DNA from: Trueperaceae bacterium
GTDB lineage: Bacteria > Deinococcota > Deinococci > Deinococcales > Trueperaceae
Assembly: GCA_013697735.1 (NCBI GenBank)
Contig: JACCWH010000152.1
Span: 1-64,000 of the forward strand
Direction of reading: 5' to 3'
DNA length: 64,000 bases
Part shown: piece by piece, positions 24,412-33,259 of the stretch
How positions within the stretch are numbered: the stretch's first letter is position 1
Layout: the number at the start of each line of letters is the position of its first letter
The notes under the pieces: model-generated
Told to the model about the DNA's origin: nothing
Seen by the model: only the letters and a program-made list of their open reading frames with translations
Databases searched by the model: none
Program-made: the position numbers and the translations under genes

Positions 24412-26865
24412 GTGTGGGTACCACGCCGGATCGACGCGATCGAGTGCGGAGCGTCGCCGCTCGTCATCCAGGGTGGTGAGGCGTTCGGCGTTCCGTTCCT
24501 CATCGACGCGTTGCGGGTGCGGCACCGGGTCGCGTGGTTCACGCTCCCCGCACGGCTGCACGACGATGCGGTCGGCCAGGGGAATGCGCTCGCGGCGGCG
24601 ATCAACCGCGCGCTCGACGCGCCCTTCTTGCACCAGGCGCTGCCATACCGGTCGCACCTGCAGATGCTCCGGCGCCACCACCAGGACCTGAAACCACTCT
24701 GGATCGTCGCGACCGCGCAACGGGTGGACGCACCGTTCGTTCGCGAGCTCCTCGCCTTGGGGACGACCGGCTACCGCGTGGTGCTCGACGTGGGCGACGC
24801 CGACCTCGACGGTATCGGCGATCTGATGCACACCACCATCTCGCGCGACGCGTTGCGGGTATCGTCCGACGAAGCCGCGCGGATCGCCCCTGCAGGTCTC
24901 GCGCAGTACGTGGTCGCGGAGTTGTTCGCGGCGAGCGACGGGCGCTTCACCGACTTCGTGAGCGCCGCGTACCGGCGAGCGCACCTCCCCCCGCTGCAGG
25001 TGCCCTCACCCGACGGACTCATGGCGTTGCCGACCGACGCCGCACTCGTCGAGCCCGCCGTGGCCGTGTTGGCGCTCCAGCGCGACGGCGCCTACCTCGA
25101 AGCGCTCGAACTCGCCGTCCTGCGCGTGCCCGAGACGGTCGAGGACCTGCTGCGCACGGCCGGGCCCGCGTACCAGGAGAGCGGATTGTTGCGGCGGCTC
25201 CACCTGCTCCTGACGGCGCTCCCCGAGCCGTATGCCACGCGCGGCCGCGTGCTCGAGTGGCGGCTCGTGGCCGCCGCGGGAACGGGTCAACTCGCCGACG
25301 TCGTCGCCGACGTCGACGCTCATCTCGACTCCTTCGAAGCCCCCGATCTGCGCGCGCGGCGCGCCGGCAGCCTCACACGCTCGGCGGGCTTCCTACTCGC
25401 GGCGCGGGCGCTCGATGCGAAGCGGACACCGCTCACCCTCTGGCAGTACGGTCGCCTCCATCCCGATCCAGAGGTCGCGATCGGCGTGCTGCGTGAGAGC
25501 GTGCAGGTCGCGGAGGACGTCGGGACTCCCTACGACCGCGCGCGCAATGCCGGAACGTTGGCGGCTCGTCTGCTCCACCGTGGCGAGTTCGTCCGTGCGG
25601 GCGCATGGGCTCGCTGGGCGCTCGACACCTTCGACCAGCACCACCTTCGCGACGGCGAGCGTCGGCTCGTCATCTTCAACGACCTGGCCGTGGCGCGGAT
25701 CTTCAGCGGCGACGTCGTCGGCCTCAGGCACGGTCTCGAGGATGCGCGGGCGGCGCTGGAGGCGACCGACTCGCTCACGTCGGGATTCTTCCGAAGCACA
25801 CTCGCGTACCTCGAGTTCGCCAGCGACCGTCCCGAGGCGGCGCTCGACCTCCACCGCGAGTCGCACCGCCGAAGTCCGCGCACGACGAGGAGCCGCTACG
25901 CCTACCAGTTCGTACGCGCACTCGTCGAGTTCGGGCGAATCGACGAGGCCGTGCGGATTGCAGATGAGGCGCTCGAGTTGAGCGGCACCGACGCACGGCA
26001 CAGACGGCTCGCCGGCCTGCTCGCTCGCGGGATGGTCCGCGCCATCGCCGGTCGCGATGGGGCCACCGACGACCTCTTCGACGTGATGCACGCGGCAGAT
26101 CTCCCCGCCGAGCACCGAATCTCAGCCGCGCTCTACTATCTCTTGGCGAGCGACGGCGCGGGGCATCACGTTCCACACGGCCTCGCCACCATCATGAGCC
26201 GCCTCGATCCGATGGCCCTCAAGGTATTGAGCGGCCCGGCCTCTCGTTTCCAGGAGATCTGGGACGGGCTGGCTCGCCAGGAGCCGGGTATCCGGCTGGA
26301 GTTCCTCGGGGGCGTCGGATGCCGCCTCGATGGTGCACGGGTATCGCTCCCACCCCGGCTCGCCGAAGTGGCGCTCGCCTTGGTGCTGCACCCGAACGGT
26401 GTGACACGCGACGGGCTCAACGCATTCCTGACACCGGAGGGAAAGCCGCCCTACTCGAACGGGAGCATCCGCGCGCTCATCACGCGGCTCCGCGGCGTCT
26501 TGCCCGTGACCGAAGCTCCGTACCGCCTGGCGGTCCCGTTCGTCGCCGATATCGTCGAGGTGCAGGAGCACCTGGCAGCCGGCCGGGTACGTGAAGCGAT
26601 CGCACTCATGCGCGGGCCATTGGTTCCCGAGAGCGGCGCCCCGGGCGTCGAAGAGCAACGCGCCGACCTGGAGGAGACGCTCCGCCAGGCGGCGCTCGTC
26701 GGCGGCGATCCCGACTCGCTCTACGACCTCGCCGAACGCTTCGGCCACGATCTCGAAGTGTGGGAGGCCACGGTCGCCGCGCTGACGCCGGGCGACCCAC
26801 GCGCCGCACTCGCGATGGCCCGCGTCAGGCGACTCGGGGCCGAGTTCGCTATGCGGTCCCGGTGA
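24412..26865 (+). CDS. Large TPR regulator with degenerate NTPase and SARP/BTAD-like winged-helix end
   Basis: An 817-aa protein laid out like MalT/STAND regulators. An N-terminal NTPase-like region (about 1-170) has a ruined P-loop: VIQGGEAFGVPF has no GK(S/T). A long run of helical TPR-like repeats (about 210-600) follows. The C-terminal segment (about 625-760) reads like a trans_reg_C winged helix with a BTAD-like helical tail (FLGGVGCRLDGARVSLPPR, LHPNGVTRDGLNAFL, IRALITRLRGVLP, APYRLAVPFVADI). It is probably a DNA-binding activator that senses a ligand through its TPRs without ATP switching. The GTG start is fixed by the -10 box. The neighbours suggest a signalling locus. Confidence 0.72.
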   Translation: MWVPRRIDAIECGASPLVIQGGEAFGVPFLIDALRVRHRVAWFTLPARLHDDAVGQGNALAAAINRALDAPFLHQALPYRSHLQMLRRHHQDLKPLWIVATAQRVDAPFVRELLALGTTGYRVVLDVGDADLDGIGDLMHTTISRDALRVSSDEAARIAPAGLAQYVVAELFAASDGRFTDFVSAAYRRAHLPPLQVPSPDGLMALPTDAALVEPAVAVLALQRDGAYLEALELAVLRVPETVEDLLRTAGPAYQESGLLRRLHLLLTALPEPYATRGRVLEWRLVAAAGTGQLADVVADVDAHLDSFEAPDLRARRAGSLTRSAGFLLAARALDAKRTPLTLWQYGRLHPDPEVAIGVLRESVQVAEDVGTPYDRARNAGTLAARLLHRGEFVRAGAWARWALDTFDQHHLRDGERRLVIFNDLAVARIFSGDVVGLRHGLEDARAALEATDSLTSGFFRSTLAYLEFASDRPEAALDLHRESHRRSPRTTRSRYAYQFVRALVEFGRIDEAVRIADEALELSGTDARHRRLAGLLARGMVRAIAGRDGATDDLFDVMHAADLPAEHRISAALYYLLASDGAGHHVPHGLATIMSRLDPMALKVLSGPASRFQEIWDGLARQEPGIRLEFLGGVGCRLDGARVSLPPRLAEVALALVLHPNGVTRDGLNAFLTPEGKPPYSNGSIRALITRLRGVLPVTEAPYRLAVPFVADIVEVQEHLAAGRVREAIALMRGPLVPESGAPGVEEQRADLEETLRQAALVGGDPDSLYDLAERFGHDLEVWEATVAALTPGDPRAALAMARVRRLGAEFAMRSR

Positions 26866-26877
26866 GGGAGCCGCGTT

Positions 26878-27201
26878 TCATCCGACGAGGTAGGTGAGCG
26901 TCCAGAGTGCCACCATGCCCGTGGCGAAGGTCGCGATGATGCTCTTCGTACGCCACGCGACCAACGCCGCGACGAGTCCCGCGAGCAGGCGAACGTCGAC
27001 CGGCCCGACGCCGACACCGCTCTCGCGGAAGAGTGCAGGTGTCACGATCGCGGCCAGAACGGCGGCGGGCACGTACGCGAGCGCACGGCGGAGCAGCGGC
27101 GGCATCGTGACGCGGTCGCCCAACACGATGAACGAGGCACGCTGCGCCAGGGTCACGAGCGCCATGAGAGAGAAGAGCAGGAGCGTATCGGCTGTGGTCA
27201 T
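26878..27201 (-). CDS. azlD: AzlD-family branched-chain amino acid export subunit
   Basis: A 107-aa membrane protein with about four helices, the small partner of the AzlCD exporter. It has the family features LVTLAQRASFIVLGD and YVPAAVLAAIVTPAL. Its ATG overlaps the azlC stop by 4 nt (ATGA), so the two subunits are translationally coupled. It ends 12 nt from the convergent regulator gene. Confidence 0.87.
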   Translation of the reverse strand: MTTADTLLLFSLMALVTLAQRASFIVLGDRVTMPPLLRRALAYVPAAVLAAIVTPALFRESGVGVGPVDVRLLAGLVAALVAWRTKSIIATFATGMVALWTLTYLVG

Positions 27202-27896
27202 GCCTCACTCCGCGTCTGCCATGATTCCGCCAACGCGCCGGCGGCGATCCCCGTGAGTGCGGCGAGCACGAGCCCGAGGTTGAACGGTAGGCCCGCCAAT
27301 GCGAGGGCCGTGCTCCCACCGGTGAGGGCGGCGAGGAGCGTCGGCCGCGACCGGAGCGCGGGCACCAGGAGCGCCAGGAACAGCAAGGGGATCGCGAAAT
27401 CGAGCTGCCAGGCGGCAGGGACCTGGGCGCCGAGGAGCGCACCCACCGCCGTCGCGCCGACCCAGACGAGCCACGTCGTGGCGCCGATACCGAGGATGTA
27501 GTCGCGCCGCGAGAATGCCGTTCCCTCCTTGGGGTAGCGGAGGATGCTGAGCGCGTAGGTCTGGTCGATCAGCACGAACGCCATCGCCAGGCGCTCCCCC
27601 ACGGTGTAGCGGCCGAGCCAGGGTGCGAGGGACGCGCTGTACATCACGTGACGCAGGTTGATCATCACGGTCGTGAGGAGCACGACCCACATCGCCGCGC
27701 CAGTACCGACCAGGGAGATCGCAGCGATCTGCGCGGCACCAGCGAACACGGTCGCCGACATATAGACCACGGCGACGGGATCGAGGCCCACGCTCACCGC
27801 GCTCACACCGGTGATCAGACCGAAGGGGATGGCACCCACGAGCATCGGCGCGCCATCCCTCACGCCGAGCACGAACGTGGAGCGGTCGAAGCTCAC
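27198..27896 (-). CDS. azlC: AzlC-family branched-chain amino acid exporter, large subunit
   Basis: A 232-aa integral membrane protein, the main subunit of an AzlCD (YgaZH-type) exporter that expels branched-chain amino acids or analogues. Family blocks are GVRDGAPMLVGAIPFGLITG, ATVFAGAAQIAAISL, MINLRHVMYSASLAPWL and DQTYAL. The GTG start follows a TAGGCT -10 box at 7 nt spacing, so azlCD forms a leaderless two-gene operon. No AsnC/Lrp-type regulator is adjacent. Confidence 0.9.
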   Translation of the reverse strand: MSFDRSTFVLGVRDGAPMLVGAIPFGLITGVSAVSVGLDPVAVVYMSATVFAGAAQIAAISLVGTGAAMWVVLLTTVMINLRHVMYSASLAPWLGRYTVGERLAMAFVLIDQTYALSILRYPKEGTAFSRRDYILGIGATTWLVWVGATAVGALLGAQVPAAWQLDFAIPLLFLALLVPALRSRPTLLAALTGGSTALALAGLPFNLGLVLAALTGIAAGALAESWQTRSEA

Positions 27897-27903
27897 GAAC
27901 GGG

Positions 27904-27909
27904 AGCCTA
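27904..27909 (-). promoter_or_regulatory. -10 box (TAGGCT) of azlCD, leaderless arrangement
   Basis: On the minus strand TAGGCT is followed by 7 nt (CCCGTTC) and the azlC GTG start. The sequence lies just beyond the stop codon of the aldo/keto reductase gene. Confidence 0.5.
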
Positions 27910-27938
27910 CGACGATCCGTGCCGCTGCTCGCCCGTCG

Positions 27939-28877
27939 TCAGGCCCTGAATCCAGCGGTGATCGCATCGACCGCGCGCACCTCCTCCGGGTCGAGCTCCC
28001 ACTGCGCTGCAAGGGCGTTTCGCCGGATCTGCGCCGGGGTGGTGGCACCCGCGATGACGCTCGGGATCGACGCTCGCGCGAGCAACCACGCGAAGGCGAG
28101 GTCGACGAGCTCACGGCCACGCGATTCGGCGAAGGTCGCGAGCGCTTCGACCCGATCGAGGTGGGCGTCGTCGAGGAGCGGCTCGAAGCGCGGGCTGCCG
28201 GTGATGCGCGCCCCTTCCGGGAGTGGGTGACCCTTGCGGTACTTGCCGCTCAGGAGGCCGGAGAGGAGCGGGAAGTACGGGACGAACGCCATGCCGAGGC
28301 GTTCCACGGCCGGCAGCACCGACGCCTCGGGCTCGCGCCGCAACAAGCTGTACTCGTTCTGGAGGCAGACGAACCGTGGTGCTCCGCTGGCAACCGCCGC
28401 ATCCGCCTCGGCGAGCCCTTCGGCGTCGAAGTCCGAGCACCCGATCTCGCGGACCTTCCCCGCGCGTACGAGCTCCCCGAGCGCGCCGAGGGTATCGGCC
28501 ACCGGCACGTCGGGATCCGGGCGATGAAGGAGAAAGAGGTCGACGTGATCGCTCTGGAGTCGCTGGAGACTCTCATCGATGGCACGCCGGACGTGATCGG
28601 GGTGTCCGCGCCGGTCGTCGCCCCCGCGAGGGTGACCGAACTTCGTGGTGATGACCACGCGGTCTCGTCGCTCGGGCGCGGCGCGCAACCAGCGCCCGAT
28701 GAAGCGTTCGCTCTCACCGTCGCCGTAGATGTCGGCGGTATCGAGGAAGGTGATGCCGGAGTCGAGGGCTGCGTCGAGCACGGCCCTCGTCGCAGCCTCG
28801 TCGATCCGTCCACCGAAGTTGTTGCAGCCGAGACCGACGACCGAGGCGTCGAGCGATCCGATCGGACGCGTTCGCAT
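27939..28877 (-). CDS. Aldo/keto reductase
   Basis: This NAD(P)H-dependent oxidoreductase of 312 aa has a TIM barrel. The catalytic tetrad is visible as Asp and Tyr in FLDTADIYGDGES, Lys in ITTKFGHPRGG and His in FLLHRPDPDVP. The GASMPS-like cofactor region is NALAAQWEL near the C terminus. The start at 28877 is set by GAGGAGG 5 nt upstream, and a longer ORF into the upstream region is rejected. The substrate cannot be read from sequence. It precedes azlCD in the same direction but is separated from it by the azlC promoter. Confidence 0.9.
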   Translation of the reverse strand: MRTRPIGSLDASVVGLGCNNFGGRIDEAATRAVLDAALDSGITFLDTADIYGDGESERFIGRWLRAAPERRDRVVITTKFGHPRGGDDRRGHPDHVRRAIDESLQRLQSDHVDLFLLHRPDPDVPVADTLGALGELVRAGKVREIGCSDFDAEGLAEADAAVASGAPRFVCLQNEYSLLRREPEASVLPAVERLGMAFVPYFPLLSGLLSGKYRKGHPLPEGARITGSPRFEPLLDDAHLDRVEALATFAESRGRELVDLAFAWLLARASIPSVIAGATTPAQIRRNALAAQWELDPEEVRAVDAITAGFRA

Positions 28878-29064
28878 GGGTACCTCCTCACGTCCGCACG
28901 GGGGGACGCACGAGTGCCAGGATACCGCGCGTCCGTGACGTGCGTGCTCCGAAGTGCGGGCGGCGCTGGTAGCGTCACCTCTCGGGCCGCGATCGATACT
29001 CGCGATCGATACCGAAGCGCCGCCATCGCGTGCGTCGGTCGCCCACCCCACGATGGGAGTCGTC

Positions 29065-29508
29065 ATGAGCGTCATCACGAACGAAGCCGACCTCGAGCGC
29101 ATCCTCGGTGCCACCCGGACGATCGCGGTGCTGGGCGCGCACCCGGCGCCGGCGAAGCCAGCGCATTTCGTCCCCGACTACCTGTCGAAGAACGGGTACA
29201 CGATCCTGCCGGTCAATCCCGACTACCCCGACGAGCTCCTCTGGGGTCTGAACCCGGTCGCCACCCTCGCTGACGTGGACGAGGCCGTCGAAATGGTGCT
29301 CGTCTTCCGTCGGCCCGAGAACCTCGCAGGCCACGCTCGCGAGATCCTGGCGATGGATCCACGTCCCGCCTACGTCTGGTTCCAGCAAGGAATTCGCGAC
29401 GACGACGTCGCCGGCCGGCTCGCGGCCGAGGGTATCGACGTGGTGCAGGACACCTGCGCGATGGTGATGCACAAGAAGCGTGGTCTGAACGACGCCGTGT
29501 CGCTGTAG
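29065..29508 (+). CDS. CoA-binding domain protein (YccU-like)
   Basis: A 147-aa single-domain Rossmann protein of the CoA_binding family. It shows TIAVLGAHPAPAKPAHFVPDYL (nucleotide loop), GYTILPVNPDYPDELLWG, VLVFRRPENL, YVWFQQGIRDD and the closing DTCAMVMHKK with its conserved Cys. The family binds CoA or CoA-thiols, and Cys-CoA disulfide roles have been proposed. ATG 29065 is used, although 29053 is also possible. The stop codon lies inside the first copy of a 16-bp tandem duplication. Confidence 0.85.
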   Translation: MSVITNEADLERILGATRTIAVLGAHPAPAKPAHFVPDYLSKNGYTILPVNPDYPDELLWGLNPVATLADVDEAVEMVLVFRRPENLAGHAREILAMDPRPAYVWFQQGIRDDDVAGRLAAEGIDVVQDTCAMVMHKKRGLNDAVSL

Positions 29509-29536
29509 CACCGCCTCCACGTAGCACCGCCTCCAC
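29505..29536. repeat. 16-bp perfect tandem duplication at a convergent gene junction
   Basis: GTAGCACCGCCTCCAC occurs at 29505-29520 and again at 29521-29536. The first copy contains the TAG stop of the CoA-binding gene, and the second ends just before the stop of the convergent oxidoreductase. It looks like a recent slippage duplication. Confidence 0.85.
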
Positions 29537-29540
29537 GCGC

Positions 29541-30848
29541 TCAGATCTCGTGCCCATCGGGCTCGCTCAAGTAGACGACGAGGTCGTGCCGCCGTGCCCG
29601 CTCAGCAGCGAATGCCATCGCGTGACTCTCGAGCGACGCCTCCCACGAGCTGGCGAGCGTCGGTGGGCCGCCGCCCGCGAGGGTGATGGCGAGCCGATCG
29701 GTGAGGTCGCGCATGAGGCCGTCGTCGCCCCCCTCGTGTCGGTCGACACCGTCGTCGGCGCCGATCAGCGCTGTGACCTTAGCGAGGACGTCGACGATCT
29801 CGCAGCGTCCCGTGACGAAGTCGCGCCACTCGATGCGACTTTCGTCGAGGCGGCCGCGCAGCTCCCCGTGCGTCCCCGAGAGCGTGATCGAGCGCGCATT
29901 CGCCTCCGAGAACGCGTGCACGCCCAACGTCGCGCTCACGCCGTTCGCGAACGACATCGCGACCACCTGGTGGTCGGCCACGTCGTTGTCGCAGGCATAG
30001 ACACAGCGGCCGTACGGCCCGGTGCGTAGTGCTCGGAGCCGACCTTCGATCGTCGGATCGTCCGTCAACACCGTGATCGGCCAGCCATCCGTCGAGGCGA
30101 AGCGCTCGAGGTAGATGCGCCGCGCCGAGTAGGGACACGACCGTTCGACCGAGCAGTCCAAGCAACGCGCGGCGGCTCCCTCCGGGGCCTCGGCAGCGAC
30201 GAAGTGCGTCAGCGATCCGAACGACGCCAGCTTCGTACAGGGGGCGCCGATGAGCCATCGCAGCACGTCGAGGTCGTGACACGCCTTGGCGAGGATCATC
30301 GGGCTCGCGTCGTCCTCGCGGCGCCAGTTCCCACGCACGTAGGAGTGGGCGAAGTGCCAGTACCCGACGTGTTCTACGTGGGCGACGTCGATCAGGCGTC
30401 CGACGGCCCCGGCGTCGAGCAACCGCTTGATCGCTCGGAAGAACGGGGTGTAGCGCAGCACGTGCGCGACGCTCACGCTGGCACCGTGGCGCCGCGCGGC
30501 CGCTTCGATGCGTGTCACCCCCGCCGCGTCGGGCGCCATGGGTTTCTCGAGCAGCACGTGGTACCCGCGCTCGATGCCGGCCACGGCGGCCCCTGCGTGG
30601 TGCGCGTCGGGCGTCGCCACGATGAGCACGTCGGCGATCCGAGGGCGCTCGAGGAGGGCTTCGGCGCTCTCGAAGCGCATGTCTGTGGCGAGCGCGTGGC
30701 GGTCGGCGACGAGCTCCCGGCGCCCGGCATCGCGTTCGGCGAGCGCGACGAGTCGGCCGCGGTCGGGGTGCCTCAGGAGGTAGTCGCCGTAGACGTCGCC
30801 GCCGCGATTGCCGGCGCCGACGAGGGCGAATGTCGGCAGGGTGACCAT
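29541..30848 (-). CDS. Gfo/Idh/MocA-family oxidoreductase with cysteine-rich insert
   Basis: This NAD(P)-dependent sugar or cyclitol dehydrogenase-like protein of 435 aa has an N-terminal Rossmann loop (ALVGAGNRGGDVYGDY) and VLLEKPMAPD with the catalytic Lys. The HDLDVLRWLIG segment of the C-terminal domain carries the usual Asp-His pair. A notable insert near residue 230 reads CLDCSVERSCPYSARRIYL, with three cysteines that could bind metal. AGGAGC lies next to the start. Related proteins with this insert occur near carbohydrate genes. The true substrate is unknown. Confidence 0.88.
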   Translation of the reverse strand: MVTLPTFALVGAGNRGGDVYGDYLLRHPDRGRLVALAERDAGRRELVADRHALATDMRFESAEALLERPRIADVLIVATPDAHHAGAAVAGIERGYHVLLEKPMAPDAAGVTRIEAAARRHGASVSVAHVLRYTPFFRAIKRLLDAGAVGRLIDVAHVEHVGYWHFAHSYVRGNWRREDDASPMILAKACHDLDVLRWLIGAPCTKLASFGSLTHFVAAEAPEGAAARCLDCSVERSCPYSARRIYLERFASTDGWPITVLTDDPTIEGRLRALRTGPYGRCVYACDNDVADHQVVAMSFANGVSATLGVHAFSEANARSITLSGTHGELRGRLDESRIEWRDFVTGRCEIVDVLAKVTALIGADDGVDRHEGGDDGLMRDLTDRLAITLAGGGPPTLASSWEASLESHAMAFAAERARRHDLVVYLSEPDGHEI

Positions 30849-30884
30849 GCTCCTAGCCTGCCCTGCGCCGCTCTCGAGGGGCCT

Positions 30885-33143
30885 TCACGGCCGCTCGATG
30901 AACGACCGGATCCGGCGGTCGCGCTCCGTCGTCGCGGCGGGCGTCGCGATGACCTCCAGCGTCAGGTCGATCCCGTCGGCGGGAGCGATCACGGTGGTCG
31001 CTCCGAACTGGTCGTCGGCGTGGAAGCCGAAGAGGTCACCGGCATCGACCACCCCATTGCCGTTGAGGTCATTCCAGCCGACGAGCAGGTACGCTCCGCC
31101 GCGCTCGAGCCCGGTGATCGCATACGGAGCAGTGGTTCCCGCCGTAGAGATCTCCGTCTCGAGGGAACGAGCCGGATCGCAGCCCGAGGCCGTCTCGAAG
31201 CACGCGCGGACCACGGTCCCGGCGAGACTCGGCCCCGAGGTGGCGGCCCCGGCGACCGTGAAGAAGAGTGGCAGCTCCCGAAGGCTACCGTTCGCGTCGA
31301 AGGCGACGTCGAGGCGATACGAGCCCGCTTCGGGAGCGGCGCTCCTATCGATCGTGAGCGTGATGGCGCGCTCACCACCGGGGGGGAGTTCGCCCGCGGC
31401 CTCGCTGGCCATGAGGAGGCCCGGGTTCAGGGGCCCGGGATTCGAGGGTGCGGAGATGTACCCCGTCACTTCCCAAGCGACCGTGTCGTCGCTCGGATTG
31501 CGAAGCGTCACGACCACCGCGGAGGTGGCGCTTCCGAACTCGACGATGCTGGGGTCGAACGTCAGGAGTTGCGTGCTCCCGCCGCCAGCCATGGCGAGCA
31601 ACGCAGCCGCGGCGTCGATCAGACCGGCGCCGCAGTCGCCGACGCTCACGCCCGCGGTTCCGCCGTTGCAGGCGGAGGACGAGAGCGGAACCGAAGTGGC
31701 GGCAAGGATGGTCCGTACCTCGGCGGGTGAGATCGTCGGATCGAGGGACCGCAAGAGGGCGGCGACGCCCGCCACGTGCGGAGCCGCCATCGACGTCCCC
31801 TGGAGGTAGCGCCACGTGTGCCCTGCGAATTGGTCGTGTACGGTGCTGTAGACGCCGTTCGAGCGTCCTTCCGGCCCGATGCTCCCGTCGCCCCCCGGCG
31901 CCATGACGTCGATCGACGCCCCGAAGTTCGAGTACTTCGCCCGTTGGCCATCTCGCCTGGTGGCGCCGACCGTGATCACGTTGGCACAGCTCGCCGGCGT
32001 CGTAGCGCTCGCATCGACCTCGGCGTTGCCCGCCGCCACCACGACGATCGCGCCCGCGTCGGCCACACGATCGAATACCAGTTGTTCGAAGGTGGAGCAG
32101 GCACCGCCTCCGCCGAGACTGACGTTGATGACGTCGGCCGGTGACGGATTCGCCGGCACGCCGGAGACTGGGAGTCCCGCCGCCCACTCGATGCCGTCGA
32201 GCACGTCGCTCAACACACCGGTACCGTCCTCGTCGAGGACGCGGACGGGGAGCAGCATCGCTTGCCAGTCGATGCCCGCGATTCCGACACCGTCGTCGGC
32301 GTTCGCTGCGATGGTTCCGGCCACGTGCGTTCCGTGCGAGCCGCTGGTCATGAAGGTTCCGGGGTCGAAGGGATCGTCGTCGCGGTCCACGAAGTCGTAT
32401 CCGCTCAGGAGTCGCCCATGGAGGTCGGGATGGGTGACGTCGTCGTCGCCCGGTCGGCCGCGGACCCCATTGTCGACGACCGCGACCACCACGTCGCTCG
32501 ATCCGGTGGTGACATCCCATGCCGCAGGCATCGCGATCGCCGGGAGGTGCCACATGAAGGAGTAGAGCTCGTCGTTCGGGACGAGCAACGCGCGCATGAT
32601 CCTGTTCGGCGTCGCGGCGACCACGTCGGCGCGACGCTCGAGCGCCGCCGCCAGCGCGACGGTCTCGGCGGCCCCCGCAAGGGCGACACGGTAGAGCGCG
32701 GCCCGTGGGAGCGAGAGGGGTCGCACGAGCGTGAGCGTGGTGTCGGCGACGGTGAGCGAGGCACTCGCTCGTAGGGGCGGTTCCGATTCGAACAGGACGA
32801 GGATCTCGCCCACCACCACGTCTTCGACCACCACATCTTCGACGACCACGCCTTCGAGGGCCGAGCCGTGCGCATCGGAGCGGTGGCCAGCGAGCGGGCC
32901 GCCCATGCCGTGCACCTCGTGGGCGTCGGCCGCGGCGCCGCCGGAGAGGCGTACCGTACCGGAGATCGAGACGTCCTCGGGGTCGGGGACCTGAACCGGA
33001 CTGCCGCAAGCCACCAGCAGGAGGAGGAGCGCCACGGCCAGCGTAGGGCGGAGCGCATCATGCGGGTGACGCTGCAGCGGTGGAGGCACCCGTGGGGCGG
33101 CGGTGCGTGGAGTCGTGGACTCGGAGGCGTGTTCGGAGCGCAT
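30885..33143 (-). CDS. Lipoprotein subtilisin-like (S8) serine protease
   Basis: A 752-aa exported protease. The lipobox LVAC (Cys46) follows a long basic n-region. A prodomain-like part (to about 185) contains three VVVED repeats. The S8 catalytic triad is Asp224 (AVVDNG), His270 (SHGTHVAGT) and Ser451 (GTSMAAPHVAG). Beta-sandwich segments follow, and near the C terminus is a dockerin/EF-like calcium loop (NDLNGNGVVDAGDLFG). The start at 33143 is supported by a TAGCCT -10 box 5 nt upstream. GTG 33089 would give a more typical lipoprotein leader. It resembles the second protease at 51301-53382. Confidence 0.88.
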   Translation of the reverse strand: MRSEHASESTTPRTAAPRVPPPLQRHPHDALRPTLAVALLLLLVACGSPVQVPDPEDVSISGTVRLSGGAAADAHEVHGMGGPLAGHRSDAHGSALEGVVVEDVVVEDVVVGEILVLFESEPPLRASASLTVADTTLTLVRPLSLPRAALYRVALAGAAETVALAAALERRADVVAATPNRIMRALLVPNDELYSFMWHLPAIAMPAAWDVTTGSSDVVVAVVDNGVRGRPGDDDVTHPDLHGRLLSGYDFVDRDDDPFDPGTFMTSGSHGTHVAGTIAANADDGVGIAGIDWQAMLLPVRVLDEDGTGVLSDVLDGIEWAAGLPVSGVPANPSPADVINVSLGGGGACSTFEQLVFDRVADAGAIVVVAAGNAEVDASATTPASCANVITVGATRRDGQRAKYSNFGASIDVMAPGGDGSIGPEGRSNGVYSTVHDQFAGHTWRYLQGTSMAAPHVAGVAALLRSLDPTISPAEVRTILAATSVPLSSSACNGGTAGVSVGDCGAGLIDAAAALLAMAGGGSTQLLTFDPSIVEFGSATSAVVVTLRNPSDDTVAWEVTGYISAPSNPGPLNPGLLMASEAAGELPPGGERAITLTIDRSAAPEAGSYRLDVAFDANGSLRELPLFFTVAGAATSGPSLAGTVVRACFETASGCDPARSLETEISTAGTTAPYAITGLERGGAYLLVGWNDLNGNGVVDAGDLFGFHADDQFGATTVIAPADGIDLTLEVIATPAATTERDRRIRSFIERP
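32812..32856. repeat. Three 15-bp tandem repeats coding VVVED units
   Basis: Copies at 32812-32826, 32827-32841 and 32842-32856 differ at one to three bases. Read on the minus strand they give the Val-Val-Val-Glu-Asp repeats in the prodomain of the protease, an in-frame expansion. Confidence 0.75.
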
Positions 33144-33148
33144 GCCAG

Positions 33149-33154
33149 AGGCTA
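33149..33154 (-). promoter_or_regulatory. -10 box (TAGCCT) of the S8 protease gene
   Basis: On the minus strand TAGCCT is followed by 5 nt (CTGGC) and ATG 33143. This spacing supports that ATG as the start. Confidence 0.45.
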
Positions 33155-33259
33155 GCAGGAGGGTGGCTGGGCGTTCGTGAGGATGAAGCGACGATGGTGG
33201 TCGTCCGCCGTAACGACGCTCGCGCCGGTCGCGGGCGACGTGGCGTGCCATCATCCTGC

